Assembly: GCA_002238525.1 (NCBI GenBank)
Contig: MPMN01000023.1
Span: forward strand, 1 to 40,599
Direction: 5' to 3'
DNA length: 40,599 nt
Origin: Flavobacteriaceae bacterium bin25
Lineage (GTDB): Bacteria > Bacteroidota > Bacteroidia > Flavobacteriales > Flavobacteriaceae
Below, piece by piece: positions 14,953 through 25,700 of this stretch (the stretch's first letter is position 1; the number at the start of each line of letters is the position of its first letter). Below the pieces are notes generated by a model, which saw only the letters and a program-made list of their open reading frames with translations, did not search any database and was not told the DNA's origin. The position numbers and the translations under genes were made by a program.

Positions 14953-15480
14953 ATGCCAAATCAAGCGAATTTGAAAGTAGGACAGAATTTTAGATTGCGA
15001 TTATCTAAACCTACCACAGAACAAATACGGACAGTAGAGAATGATAAGTCGATTAGGGATACATTGACTACTGCATCTTTACCATTAATCTTTGCACAGG
15101 GATGTTCGATATCTTCCAATAAGAATTTTGTTCAAACCAACAACAAGGAAACAGGAATCTTTGAGACGAATTTAATTACTTCGATAGGGTTGTCTATCGA
15201 TGTGAGTTCCTTAGTACAGGATTTGAGTGTTGCCGATGCCACAAGGTTCACTACTGATGAATTACTGGCATTGACATTGACTACTGATTTTTATTTCGCA
15301 GTCTTTGGTCCGACTACTTTGGATGCATCGGGGGTACCACAATTCGTCTCTGGCGTTAAGTATTATAAGACTTTGGTTTTATTTGAAACCGATACGATTG
15401 ATACTCCTTCGCACGATTTAGCCACAGCATCTTTTACATTACGAAGTTCAGGTAAAATACATTACGAAGCTAATGCGTAA
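14953..15480 (+). CDS. Major tail (tube) protein, short paralogue
   Basis: A 175-residue relative of the preceding protein. Shared features are the opening MPNQAN..VG.N..L.L, the FVQTNNKETGIFETNLITSIGLSIDVSSL block aligning with the STANKDTAIYDTF...GISVEASV block, and the ending HDLATASFTLRSSGKIHY aligning with HALAMADVSIRSSGYFKY. It lacks the insertion and the C-terminal extension. One of the two is probably the main tube protein and the other a modified or decorating form made in a different amount. Which is which cannot be read from sequence. Confidence 0.7.
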   Translation: MPNQANLKVGQNFRLRLSKPTTEQIRTVENDKSIRDTLTTASLPLIFAQGCSISSNKNFVQTNNKETGIFETNLITSIGLSIDVSSLVQDLSVADATRFTTDELLALTLTTDFYFAVFGPTTLDASGVPQFVSGVKYYKTLVLFETDTIDTPSHDLATASFTLRSSGKIHYEANA

Positions 15481-15507
15481 TGTTTAACTTTGCTACAAAT
15501 AGTTTTT

Positions 15508-15945
15508 ATGGGCAAAGTTTTTATAGAATTACCTACAATCGGAAAACATACCATCGTATGTAATACATTATTGTTGGCTAAACAACAAGACTTCAAGGAT
15601 GCTACCATTGGGGAGATTTATACCAACCAATGGGGAAGTAAAAAGTTCGGTACATTTTCTACGCAGATTGAGATTTTTAGCGATATAATCTATTCGGGAT
15701 TATTGGCTAATGCACAAGTCAATAGTGAGAAGTGCATTTACTCTTATGGCGATGTCTTTAATGATGTTGAGGCTAAATGGTATGAAGATCCAAAGTATTT
15801 TGTTGAGTTAGGTAAAGTATATGCTGAAAGTTTGGCTGATAAAATTCAGAAAGTACATAAACTTACTTCTGAATTAGCTGATGAACAAAAAAAAAACAAA
15901 TCCAAAACGACTACTGCATCTACAAAATCCAGCGAGAAGCAGTAA
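15508..15945 (+). CDS. Tail assembly chaperone, short form (gpG-like)
   Basis: A 145-residue protein. I choose the ATG at 15508 over a TTG at 15490. The body (FIELPTIGKHTIVCNTLLLA; YEDPKYFVELGKVYAESLAD) is followed by a lysine/threonine-rich tail after the frameshift site. It lies directly upstream of the tape measure gene, where siphoviruses encode the chaperone that coats the tape measure protein during tail assembly. The end of the gene contains a -1 slippery heptamer that produces the longer form. Confidence 0.75.
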   Translation: MGKVFIELPTIGKHTIVCNTLLLAKQQDFKDATIGEIYTNQWGSKKFGTFSTQIEIFSDIIYSGLLANAQVNSEKCIYSYGDVFNDVEAKWYEDPKYFVELGKVYAESLADKIQKVHKLTSELADEQKKNKSKTTTASTKSSEKQ

Positions 15946-16247
15946 CTAAATATGGTATTGATCCCCTAAAATTCTGGGAGTATTCCTACAAGGAGATTTT
16001 TTGGTTATTTGAGTATCAGAATAGAAAAGACCAACTTCAAAAAGTAAAATTGAGGCATTTGGAGTGGTATCTTGTCATGGTTAATACCACTTCAAAGGGC
16101 AAAAAATACAGGAAACCTTCCGACTTATACAAACTTCCTATTGATGATGAGAGTAAGGATGTTGTTCAAGCAGAACCGCAATCATTAAAGTCTAATCAGG
16201 ATACAATGGACGCATGGATGAAGGCACAGGAAAATATGTATAATTAA
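15508..16247 (+). CDS. Tail assembly chaperone, -1 frameshift fusion (gpGT-like)
   Basis: The -1 frame is open from 15885 to the stop at 16245-16247 and has no good start of its own. The zero frame reads A AAA AAC at 15891-15897, a classic slippery heptamer; a -1 slip there joins the first 130 residues to 116 more, about 246 in all. The added part (YGIDPLKFWEYSYKEIFWLF, then a basic KGKKYRKPSDLYKL) is aromatic and charged, like the T domain of gpGT in lambda-like phages. The fusion form is expected in small amounts and to bind the tape measure and tube proteins. Confidence 0.75.
15891..15897 (+). promoter_or_regulatory. -1 ribosomal frameshift site A_AAA_AAC
   Basis: Ten A followed by C, placed so that the zero frame reads AAA AAC at the end of the run. 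P- and A-site tRNAs can re-pair one base back on AAA AAA. The frames on each side match a gpG/gpGT pair. Confidence 0.75.
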
Positions 16248-16273
16248 TGTAAATTATAATCTAATTTTACAAT

Positions 16274-18904
16274 ATGGCAGAATTAAATTTTGAGATTAGT
16301 GTCGAGTATGCCAAATTCCAAAAGGCAATGCAATCGGCAACTAAGGAATTAAAGACCATTGAGAAGTTGGGTAAAAAGATGGATGTTACAGCTGGTGGTG
16401 TTGAGAGACTGGACAAAGCTCATATCAAATTGGATAGGGCAATGGAAATGGTTAATAAAGAGGCTAAGAGCACTTCCCGAGCGTTAAAATTTTTGGACAA
16501 TCAAAAGTTAAAAGATGTAAAGGTTACCAAACAACAAATAACCGCAAATAAACAACTGGCATCGTCTCAAACGAAAGTAGGGGTAGCATCAAAGGCAGGT
16601 ATCAATTCCGCAAAGAAACAAGGGTTAGCATTTACCCAGTTGGCATATGCGATGGACGATGTCCAGTACGGATTTCGTGGTGTTCAAAATAACTTGCAAC
16701 AGGTAGCGGTAATGGCAGGGTTAGGCGGACCTGCGATACTGGGAATTACCGCAGCTTTGATTGGGTTGAATTATTTATTAAAGGATGTCAAACTAAGTGA
16801 TTTAACAGGCGATTTAAAAGATTTCAATAAGGAATTAAAGAAACTTGAATCGGTAAAAGTGATTGAAGGTTTTGGTTCTATCACAAAAGAATTAATTGAT
16901 TTAGAGGCAGCTGCTCAAATAGGCGGTTCTAATTTTGATGAGTGGGTAAATAGGTTTCGGGATATACCGGGAATTTTAGATCCCGCAATAAGTAAGATGC
17001 AACAATTTGAATTGATTGCCAAGCGTCTTTTAGATATCAGTTATATCCAAAGTTTAACTGATGCTTCAATTCAGGTGGTAACCGATGCACGAGCAGATAT
17101 CAATAAAACCATAGATAGTTTTGGGATAATCGGAGCGGATACCAATGCAGCTGAATTGGGACGAAGAGTTAGAGTAGAAGGCACATCTGCGGTGGCAGAT
17201 GATATTTATAACCAAATTGATAGAGACAATTTATCCCCTGCACTTCAAAAGGAAATTAATAGGCGTATTTATGGAGCTAGTGGGGCTGATGTTACAGAGG
17301 AAGTACTAAGAGAAAAGGTAGATCAACTTTTCGCACCCGGTGGAGCGTTAGGAGAGTCAGCTGATTTAAAGGCGTTGGCAGTAGAAAGGACAGTGGATTT
17401 ATCAAGGGTTACAGGAAAAACTAATGATACTGACTTAGTAACAGGCACAGGCGATAGTAGTGATGTTAGAAAGGTAAACCAACTCCTTAGCCATAGACTT
17501 CGTATAATGCGATTACAAGGGGCTACACAGATACAATTAAACGCTACCGAAAGAGCATCATTACAAAACTCACTTGGTTTAATTAGTAGTGAGGATGAAA
17601 GATTGGCAATAACCCAAAGGATACAGGAAATAGATGTCGCACAACCATATTTAGAAGCACAGGCAGCTATTGATGGGTTAAATACGGAAATGGAATTTGT
17701 AGTTGCCGGGATGCAATTACAGGGTAGGTCTCAATCGGATATTTTGCAATATCAGTTGGATATTAATAGAAGGAAACAAGACGAAGCGAGATTACAGACT
17801 GACATTAATAGATTAAAAAGAGAGGAACTTGGATTGCAAGTTCAGTATAATAATGCAGTTAAAACGGAGGGTAGGCAACAGGTTACCAATAACAAAAGTA
17901 TTTACGGATTTATTGACGCTTTAAAAAAAGACCAACTTGATAAGGATTTAGCAAAGATGGCTTCACCACTTTTACCTGGAAATATACCTGCAAATTTATT
18001 ACCTGAAGGTCAGCGTTACGATGCTGATGGAAAACCATTATTAACGAGAAGTAGAGGGGCTGATAAATTATTGAGAGATTATGCTCAACGACGCCAATCG
18101 GATAGTCTAAATACTACTTTCAAACAAGACCAGATACAGACACTACATGATAGATTTGATGTTGATTTAAGGGCATTAGGGGGAGATATAGAATGGTGGA
18201 CTGACGCAGCTACGGAAGCATTTAATTTACTTCAACAAAACGATTTGGCATCACTGGAAAATTTGTTTCAATCGGCATTTGAAATAGATCCCCAAAAGGC
18301 TAAAATGTTGAGTGATTATATTCAAGGTATCAAAACCCTAAATAGTGAATTAAAAGATATTCAAAAAAATAGCATAGCCGAAGGTCTTTCAGGTCAAGGG
18401 GAAATAATGAGTGCATTGACTTCCGATAACTCCATAGAACTTGCCATCGACCAGTTTGATTTATTGGGCAGTTCAATAGAAAGAGCATTTACAGCAATCG
18501 GAAGCGGAGAGGGGATAAGGAGTGCATTGGCAGGAGTAATGGGGCTAATAGGCGAAGTTCTGGTATTACAAGGGAAAGCACTAATAGCCAAAGCGACAGT
18601 CGAAGACTTCTTTAAATTGAGTGTTCCGTTGGCAACAGCACTACCAATCGGATTAGGAGCGATCGCATTGGGAAGTTTTATTAAGGGTTCTTTCGGTGGC
18701 GGTAGAGGAAGCGGAAGCGGAGGTTCTTTTGGTGGTAGTAGAGGAGGCGGAGGCGGTTCAACAGGTTTTGCAAATGCATCTCCACAAGGATTTAACCGAC
18801 CTTCATTTAATGCCAATACAGGTTTGGAACTACGGATTTCAGGCGAAGATTTGAGGGTAGTACGATCAGTAAATACCGATAACAGTGCGAGTTATATTCC
18901 GTAA
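16274..18904 (+). CDS. Tape measure protein
   Basis: An 876-residue protein that sets tail length and passes through the tube on infection. The first 130 residues are lysine-rich and helical (KAMQSATKELKTIEKLGKKM). A hydrophobic segment follows near residues 150-175 (MAGLGGPAILGITAALIGLN), then long helical regions, a second hydrophobic region near 745-805 (SALAGVMGLIGEVLVLQGKA; PLATALPIGLGAIALGSFI), and a Gly/Ser-rich linker (about 808-840) before the C-terminus. The layout, length and position after the chaperone pair are standard. Its last base overlaps the next ATG (TAATG). Confidence 0.9.
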   Translation: MAELNFEISVEYAKFQKAMQSATKELKTIEKLGKKMDVTAGGVERLDKAHIKLDRAMEMVNKEAKSTSRALKFLDNQKLKDVKVTKQQITANKQLASSQTKVGVASKAGINSAKKQGLAFTQLAYAMDDVQYGFRGVQNNLQQVAVMAGLGGPAILGITAALIGLNYLLKDVKLSDLTGDLKDFNKELKKLESVKVIEGFGSITKELIDLEAAAQIGGSNFDEWVNRFRDIPGILDPAISKMQQFELIAKRLLDISYIQSLTDASIQVVTDARADINKTIDSFGIIGADTNAAELGRRVRVEGTSAVADDIYNQIDRDNLSPALQKEINRRIYGASGADVTEEVLREKVDQLFAPGGALGESADLKALAVERTVDLSRVTGKTNDTDLVTGTGDSSDVRKVNQLLSHRLRIMRLQGATQIQLNATERASLQNSLGLISSEDERLAITQRIQEIDVAQPYLEAQAAIDGLNTEMEFVVAGMQLQGRSQSDILQYQLDINRRKQDEARLQTDINRLKREELGLQVQYNNAVKTEGRQQVTNNKSIYGFIDALKKDQLDKDLAKMASPLLPGNIPANLLPEGQRYDADGKPLLTRSRGADKLLRDYAQRRQSDSLNTTFKQDQIQTLHDRFDVDLRALGGDIEWWTDAATEAFNLLQQNDLASLENLFQSAFEIDPQKAKMLSDYIQGIKTLNSELKDIQKNSIAEGLSGQGEIMSALTSDNSIELAIDQFDLLGSSIERAFTAIGSGEGIRSALAGVMGLIGEVLVLQGKALIAKATVEDFFKLSVPLATALPIGLGAIALGSFIKGSFGGGRGSGSGGSFGGSRGGGGGSTGFANASPQGFNRPSFNANTGLELRISGEDLRVVRSVNTDNSASYIP

Positions 18905-21900
18905 TGTTTGAATACCACCACATTTATTCTTTTTACCCCAGCTCGGGTATCGTAAACCAAAAATGGGAATGTCGTATTTATAGGCGTTTTGATAGTAGTA
19001 ACCCTCCATCTTGGTATAGTGCTGGTCTAAAAGCGATTGATTTAGAAAGTCCAAAAACGGAAGCAATTACTATTGACTGGACACGAAGTAATGATGTTTA
19101 TTCCCCAATGATTGGAAGTAAATTTGATTTCCATTTATTGAATGTAACAGGTAATGATTTTCTCGATATGTCAGACGGAGACTTTAAAGAGTTTCGTGTT
19201 GATGTAATCAATTTAGTGCCAAATGATAGTATCATTTTAACTAAATGGGGTAAGGATCATGAGACATTTGTTGAGGTTAATATCGATAGACCTAATCATG
19301 TAGGGCAGTTATACTGGCGAGGGTTTGTCCATCCCGTAAATTCCAAAGAGCCAATAATAGCACCTCCTTTTAGTGTAAAATTTACCGCAGTCGATGGTTT
19401 AGCAGAATTGGGGGAAAGATTGATGCCACCAATAACGCATCGTATATACAGGCATGGGGCAAGGCAATTACGATTGATTGATGTAATCAAATATGCACTT
19501 GAACAAACCAAGACAGATCTAAATCTATTAACTAATTCTGGTATTATCTATGTCTATAAACCAAATACCAATGACCAAGTAAAATTTGACTCTTTGTATA
19601 ATTCCTATGTAGCGATTGATTCGTTTACAGGAAGGAAGTTAATTGATGTTCTAAAAGGTATATTGGAAGCGTTTAATTGTCGATTAATACAAAGTAACGG
19701 ACATTGGTATATATACAACATATCCTTACAAAGTATTTACCATAATCGTTTAGTACCAGTAAGAGACAAGCGTATTACATGGAATGTAGTTAGAATTGAA
19801 AATGGTATTTATAGCGATTTAACGGAAGCATCTATTGAGACTGACAACCAGCTAAGACGAAAAATTGACAATACCAGGACCGATTTATTATTTGTTGGTG
19901 AGACCTTAAACCAAGAAATCCAGCAACCTTTCAAGTCGATAACCTGCGAACCTAATAATCTAAGCACAAAAAATGTTGTTGTCAATCCTACTTTTGATTT
20001 GGCTACGAATTGGGAGGTATTAAAAAATGCTGATAATGAGGTTGTCTCCGAAGATAGTAGATTAATTTACACAGATTTAAATGATTATCCTTATTTAAAT
20101 TCTCGTTCGTTATTGACAAAAAGATTGATTGGCGAAATCCGTTCAGCTGCTGATGTTTGGGCAGTAGGTTATACATATGTTGATATTGAGGTTGGCGTTG
20201 ATTATGTATTTGAAATTAGTGCCAATGGGTTTTTTAGTAGTACACCACCAAAGGTTAATCTTAGTGGGAAAAAATTAGCCGATAGATTCTATAATGGCGA
20301 AATCTTTATTCCTTATACGATTGAGGTTTTGGGTTCCGGTGGGGGCTTCTATAATTTTGAGCAGAGAGTGGTAACTTCACTTGGGACAGGAGGAACACCA
20401 GCATCGATAACTGAAATTGCTGGATTGACACCAAAGATTAAAGAGCAGGGACAATATGTCGGCAGACTACAATGTTCAGGGCGTAGGGATTCGGATGATA
20501 GATTGCAATTTATATCGCAGAGCTCCGATATAATTATGGGGGATAGGATTTATGAGTTTACCTATACAGGAAACCCTAATAATCCCGAAGCAGGAACACC
20601 AAGAGACCCTGGCGTTTTGGTTCGTCGTAATACCCGTTTTCGTATCTATTTGTGGTATCCGCAAGGCGATGGCAATATCGTTGATTTTAGTGGTACAAAT
20701 AATTTAGTCGATAGCACAGAAGTATTTATTGACGAAATAAAGGTTTCTGCAAGTTTACCTGATGAGGTTATTGAACCGACATTTACAAGATTACAAACTC
20801 CATTTAGGAAGTTGGAGACCTACGAACCTTTGGTGTTGAGTGAGACCGTCGATGGAATTGCACAAAAGGTATTGAGCATACCAAAAACAGATACAGCACA
20901 GCAACTGGTAGTAAATCCAAGACCAGACGAAGGATCGCATCTTGTTCGGTATTTCCGAGACAAAGTGTATAATTCGGTTGAAATTGGTGGTGTTGATACC
21001 AATGTTCTAAAAGACGAAAAGAAATCTTTGGAACAAGTAGTTACGCAACTAAAACTAAACGATTTTAGACGAAGAGGGCAAATCTTCGAGGGAGACATTA
21101 CTTCGCTAAATAATGGGTATCCAATCTTTCCAATTCAAATGATAGATGTAGATTTTGATGATTGGAAAAGTGGTAGGACACCGAGATTTCAATCCACAAG
21201 TGAAGCAACGATATTTTGGGGAGGTAGGCATAATCTAAATACAGGTATCTTTTCGATATCGACATTTACACCAAACCAAGATACCGATGTTGCACCTGAA
21301 AATCGTTTTGATTTGGGAGGTTCTGACTACGATGCTGATGGGCAATTAAAGGAAGGGTATTATACCAATAGAGCAACAAGATATGAGTTTTTAGAGCCGG
21401 TTGTTGTCGTTGGCGATGAGACACCAGTACAACCAATAATTCCAACACCTGCGACATATTGGTATCATGGTTCCGAATCCGTAATAAATGTACAAGACCC
21501 ACAGGATAGCGTCTATATAAAAAATATCCGAACAGATGGTGCATATACCCTACGAGGGGAAATATATGTAGGCGATAGAAAGGATACATTTGGAGACGCA
21601 GAAGATAAAGGATACAAAGAGATTGATTTTAAAAATTACATAACCAAAGGTTCAACAAATTTAGCATCGTTCCGCATGACTTTTAATTGTCCAGTCGATG
21701 GTAATGAGGACACAAGAGAAATTGAAATTGAACTTGGTAGGTTTGAAGTTGTAGTGAATACATTAATAGACGGAGCTGGAGTGAATAGCCTTATATCGTT
21801 TCTAAACCAAATAGATCCTGACAATACCAGTGTACCAGCAGACGAAACCTTCCATAGTGGGGAATCAATTACAGGCGACAGGGTAGAAATACTTTACCAT

Positions 21901-22479
21901 CGTGCAATGATATTTATACGACCATACGCACGAACAATAAATCCACCGGGTTCTGAAAAGGCAGAGGAAGTTAGTAGTACGCCATTACCTGAAAATATGA
22001 GTAATAGTATCATTATTAACTATGAGGGTAGGTATTTGACAGTGCCAGAAGTACCGAGTGTCCCAATCGGATTAACCCCAATAGTTAGGGATCAGATTAT
22101 TTTAGATTTCGATGGTTCAAGTGCACGAAGTATCAATATCGATATAAATGATGACAATAATAGAAACGAACAATTAGAAATTGAGGTAACAGTGTCAGGA
22201 GCTGATTTTACGGATATTCGTTTTGTTGTTCTAACCCATCCATCAAACATAAATACCAATCTGCCGGGAGTAACGGTCATGGCAGTACTCCAAGATAGTA
22301 ATTTTCCAGCGACAGGAGACCTTACAATCAGGGTAACAGGGTATGAACTACCCATCGGAACAAGTCGGATACCTGCATATTTAGTTGGTATTTGGGGAGG
22401 TAGAGTAGTCGATAGAGGTTCGGTAGGATTGACCATAAACATTGCTAATCATCGTTCACTACCATCCCCTATATTTTAA
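18904..22479 (+). CDS. Large tail hub / baseplate protein
   Basis: An 1191-residue protein directly after the tape measure, where distal-tail and hub proteins lie. The first 330 residues contain WECRIYRRFD, AITIDWTRSNDVYSPMIGS, FDFHLLNVTGNDFLD, LYWRGFVHP, FTAVDGLAELGERL and FNCRLIQSNGHWYIYN, a layout I know from tail proteins of Bacteroidetes phages and prophages. The middle and C-terminal parts are beta-rich and may hold carbohydrate- or receptor-binding domains (for example NPTFDLATNWEVL, then FIDEIKVSASLPDE). It probably combines distal-tail and hub/adhesin functions in one chain. No lytic domain motif is visible. Confidence 0.7.
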   Translation: MFEYHHIYSFYPSSGIVNQKWECRIYRRFDSSNPPSWYSAGLKAIDLESPKTEAITIDWTRSNDVYSPMIGSKFDFHLLNVTGNDFLDMSDGDFKEFRVDVINLVPNDSIILTKWGKDHETFVEVNIDRPNHVGQLYWRGFVHPVNSKEPIIAPPFSVKFTAVDGLAELGERLMPPITHRIYRHGARQLRLIDVIKYALEQTKTDLNLLTNSGIIYVYKPNTNDQVKFDSLYNSYVAIDSFTGRKLIDVLKGILEAFNCRLIQSNGHWYIYNISLQSIYHNRLVPVRDKRITWNVVRIENGIYSDLTEASIETDNQLRRKIDNTRTDLLFVGETLNQEIQQPFKSITCEPNNLSTKNVVVNPTFDLATNWEVLKNADNEVVSEDSRLIYTDLNDYPYLNSRSLLTKRLIGEIRSAADVWAVGYTYVDIEVGVDYVFEISANGFFSSTPPKVNLSGKKLADRFYNGEIFIPYTIEVLGSGGGFYNFEQRVVTSLGTGGTPASITEIAGLTPKIKEQGQYVGRLQCSGRRDSDDRLQFISQSSDIIMGDRIYEFTYTGNPNNPEAGTPRDPGVLVRRNTRFRIYLWYPQGDGNIVDFSGTNNLVDSTEVFIDEIKVSASLPDEVIEPTFTRLQTPFRKLETYEPLVLSETVDGIAQKVLSIPKTDTAQQLVVNPRPDEGSHLVRYFRDKVYNSVEIGGVDTNVLKDEKKSLEQVVTQLKLNDFRRRGQIFEGDITSLNNGYPIFPIQMIDVDFDDWKSGRTPRFQSTSEATIFWGGRHNLNTGIFSISTFTPNQDTDVAPENRFDLGGSDYDADGQLKEGYYTNRATRYEFLEPVVVVGDETPVQPIIPTPATYWYHGSESVINVQDPQDSVYIKNIRTDGAYTLRGEIYVGDRKDTFGDAEDKGYKEIDFKNYITKGSTNLASFRMTFNCPVDGNEDTREIEIELGRFEVVVNTLIDGAGVNSLISFLNQIDPDNTSVPADETFHSGESITGDRVEILYHRAMIFIRPYARTINPPGSEKAEEVSSTPLPENMSNSIIINYEGRYLTVPEVPSVPIGLTPIVRDQIILDFDGSSARSINIDINDDNNRNEQLEIEVTVSGADFTDIRFVVLTHPSNINTNLPGVTVMAVLQDSNFPATGDLTIRVTGYELPIGTSRIPAYLVGIWGGRVVDRGSVGLTINIANHRSLPSPIF

Positions 22480-22491
22480 TAATTTTGAAGC

Positions 22492-22746
22492 ATGGCAGAA
22501 CTAAATATAGGAGGAAATTTACGGACTTGGGAAGTGAAGATAGCACAGACGCTCATAGGCGAAACAAAAACAATAACTATATCAGGGACAAGTCTATCGG
22601 TTATATTTAGTTATATACCACCGGGAAGCGATTTTAGACGACAGGAACTACTACAAAGAGAAACGACAACAGAAACTATAAGTAGAACAATACAAGTAAT
22701 CCCTGAAACATTGGTTATAGAGTTCGGAACAGCAACTATAAAATAG
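22492..22746 (+). CDS. Small tail-module protein
   Basis: An 84-residue beta-rich protein between the hub and the BACON-repeat protein, 1 nt before the latter. It opens MAELNIGGNLRTWEVKIAQT, and alternates hydrophobic residues throughout (TITISGTSLSVIFSYI). No family recognised; perhaps a connector for the following fibre. Confidence 0.6.
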   Translation: MAELNIGGNLRTWEVKIAQTLIGETKTITISGTSLSVIFSYIPPGSDFRRQELLQRETTTETISRTIQVIPETLVIEFGTATIK

Positions 22747-22747
22747 T

Positions 22748-25700
22748 ATGTCTTTCACACGGATAATATATTCGGATAATGCTCCTATTGACGAAATCAG
22801 AGAGGGTAATAAAATAATCCAAAAAAGAAGAGAGGCTAACCCCGTACTAACAATTTCCGCAGTTTTAGACAAGGCTAATGTTTGTGTCCTTTTGAGGGCA
22901 TCATACATAGGTAAAGTTAATAATGACGACCAACCAGGTTTTGAGGTATCAACAAAACTAAGCGACAGACAGGAAATAATCGCCAGAACAAGACAAGAGA
23001 TTACTACCGATGGGATGTACTTTGCTACGGATTGCGGATCATCAGGGGTACAAGCATTAGTTGGCAATGTCATATTTCAAGCGTTTTATACTGCACTTGG
23101 CATTGGCAAGATTTGGGGTAATCCTGTTGGGGTAGTTATACCTGCTGACTTCTGGACGGCACCTTTGCAGGTAAACTTTTACCCAGACCTATCAGACCAG
23201 TTTGACCCTAACATTACATTAGAAGGAGATGATATAACCGCAAATTCAGGGACAATATATGCACAGGTAAGGTTTGGACGACAGCCATTGCGAAGCATAG
23301 GACTAACTATATCAATACAAGCATTTCCCGATAGGTTCTCACCAGGAACAACAAAAAACTTTACGTTCAATGTAACCAATGCTGAAAGAAATAGTGAAGG
23401 TATCTTCAAACATACCATAACCGACAGCATCTTTGCACTAAATCTGGGCATAATAACTGCCAATCTTTCCGCAACCGATAATGCTGGAACAACAGAAAGA
23501 GCAAGACAAAGATACTCATGGGATAAATCAAATTTCCTGCAAATAAACCCATCAAGTATAACCGTCAATGGAGGTATCGGAGAAAAAGGGGTATATACAT
23601 TACGATTAGCCAATGTGGTAGTTGAAGAGGAAGATATTATACTAAGCGATAGCAGCTGGGTATCATTGACCTACGATAAAGACAACCGAACATTTACCCT
23701 CACAACCACTTCGTTCAACCTATCAAATGATAGCAGATCAATAATCATAAGCATAACCAAAAGCGGATTATCCGCATCAGCGACATTTACACAGGAAAGC
23801 GGACAATCACTAACAAGACCGACAATCTCATTTGTCGGTAGCCGAAGCCAAACAATAACCAAAGCATCCGGACAATCAAAAGACTACGAGCTACAAATAT
23901 CAAACCCTGATGGTATTGCAATAGATTTGATGCTCACGGGTCCACAGCTCACACTGGACACGGCAAATCAAAGATGGAACATAGCCGACTGGGGACATGC
24001 ATCCATCGTAAATGAGAACAACAAAACACTCGTAAGGGCAACCTCAATAACCGAAAATACAGGTAATCAAAGACAAACAACCTTTCAAGCAGGGCTGATA
24101 TTTAACTTTATTGGGGGTAGAACGACAGCACTAACACAACAAGCGACATTTATACAACAAACAGGAATACTACTCCCAACAATAAGGACAGAACCAGTAG
24201 TCATAACCATCGATGATGATATTGTCGATGCACAGACATACGAGGTAATCGTAACCAATGCTGATGTGAGCGATGTAGTACTCGGTTCAATAGAAGACTG
24301 GGTTACCGCAACGATAAGCGGAACAACATTAACTATAACCCCAAAATCGGTAAACCCAAGCAGTTCAAATAGACGAGTAGCCAATATAGAACTGACGATA
24401 ACCAATTCAAGCGGTTCAGCGACTACCCAAGCATTTTTAGTCCAAAGACCAGCACCAGAACCAACAACCACAGCACCAGTAATAGGGAACATAAGCAATA
24501 TATCACTAAACCGAGTTCACCCAAATAGTAGAAGTGTAGCAGTATCTATCAATGACGGAGGGGAGACAGCTACAAAAACACTATCAAAAGTATCAGGGAC
24601 TTCGTTTTTTAATGTGGCGTTCAATTCATCGACAAATACCATAACCGCATCGACAAAAAACACCAATAATGATTTTACGGAACGGAGAGAGCAGTACCGA
24701 TTAACCGCAACCAATTCAATAGGTTCGGATACCGAACTCTTTACTATCATACAAGCACCGAATACACGCACAACAACACCAACAATATCAGTAAACCCAA
24801 GTACAAGACAAATAATAAGTAGTGAAGCAGGAAGTAGTCATACCTTTTCAATTACCATAACCAATGGAAGCATAAGCGATGCATTTGTCCGAGTAGCCAA
24901 TGTACCATCATGGATATCCCCGACACCAACAATAGACACTACAAATAGTCAAATCACCATAACAGCAATAGCAAATACAGGAGCACAACGGGACGCAGAT
25001 ATAGAAATAGCACTACCCGGAGCATCGTCAGCATTTGCAAGGATCAGACAACGAGCAAGAACGTCCACAAGCCATGCACCAATAATCAAACACCTAAACC
25101 CTTCCAATGGTCTCATACAAAGAAATAATAATCTTTCGTTCAGTGGAACCTTTACCATATCTATTGATGCACTACCGACAACAATAACCGAGCATCAATT
25201 CGACGATTTATCCGCTGGAGCATGGAGCAGTATAAGTTATAGTAGTGGAACAATAACCGCAGATATAAGTATAAATAATAATCCGAGACAAAGGAATACA
25301 GCAGTACGAATACGATTGCGAAATAGCACCGGCTGGGGTAATTGGCTACGACTGGAAGTTAGACAACCGAGAAAGCCAATAGAACCGCCAAGCATAAACT
25401 CACTAAGTCCACCAAATATAGTAATAGGAGCATCAGCAGCTGATTCGGGAATAATAAATGTTGACTATGATGATGGGGGAGGCGATACGACAGGAGCAAT
25501 AGCATATGTATCTGGGGTTCAAAATGTATTTTTTGTAAGCTATTCAGATACGCTAAGACGAATAAATATATCCGCATTTGTAACCAACACAAGCTCAAGT
25601 AGTAGGACAGCACGATTCCGATTGACACTAACGAACTCCGCAGGTTCCGATAGCCGAACCTTTAATATCCAGCAAGACCATATTGACGCACCACCGAAAA

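Noticed and set aside
15485-15492. TAACTTTG box before the tail assembly chaperone
   Set aside because: It is 16 nt from the ATG inside a continuous virion gene run; a chance match is as likely as a promoter.
18394-18816. Minus-strand frame of 140 codons, proline/leucine-rich
   Set aside because: It is the antisense of the glycine-rich end of the tape measure gene; composition explains it.
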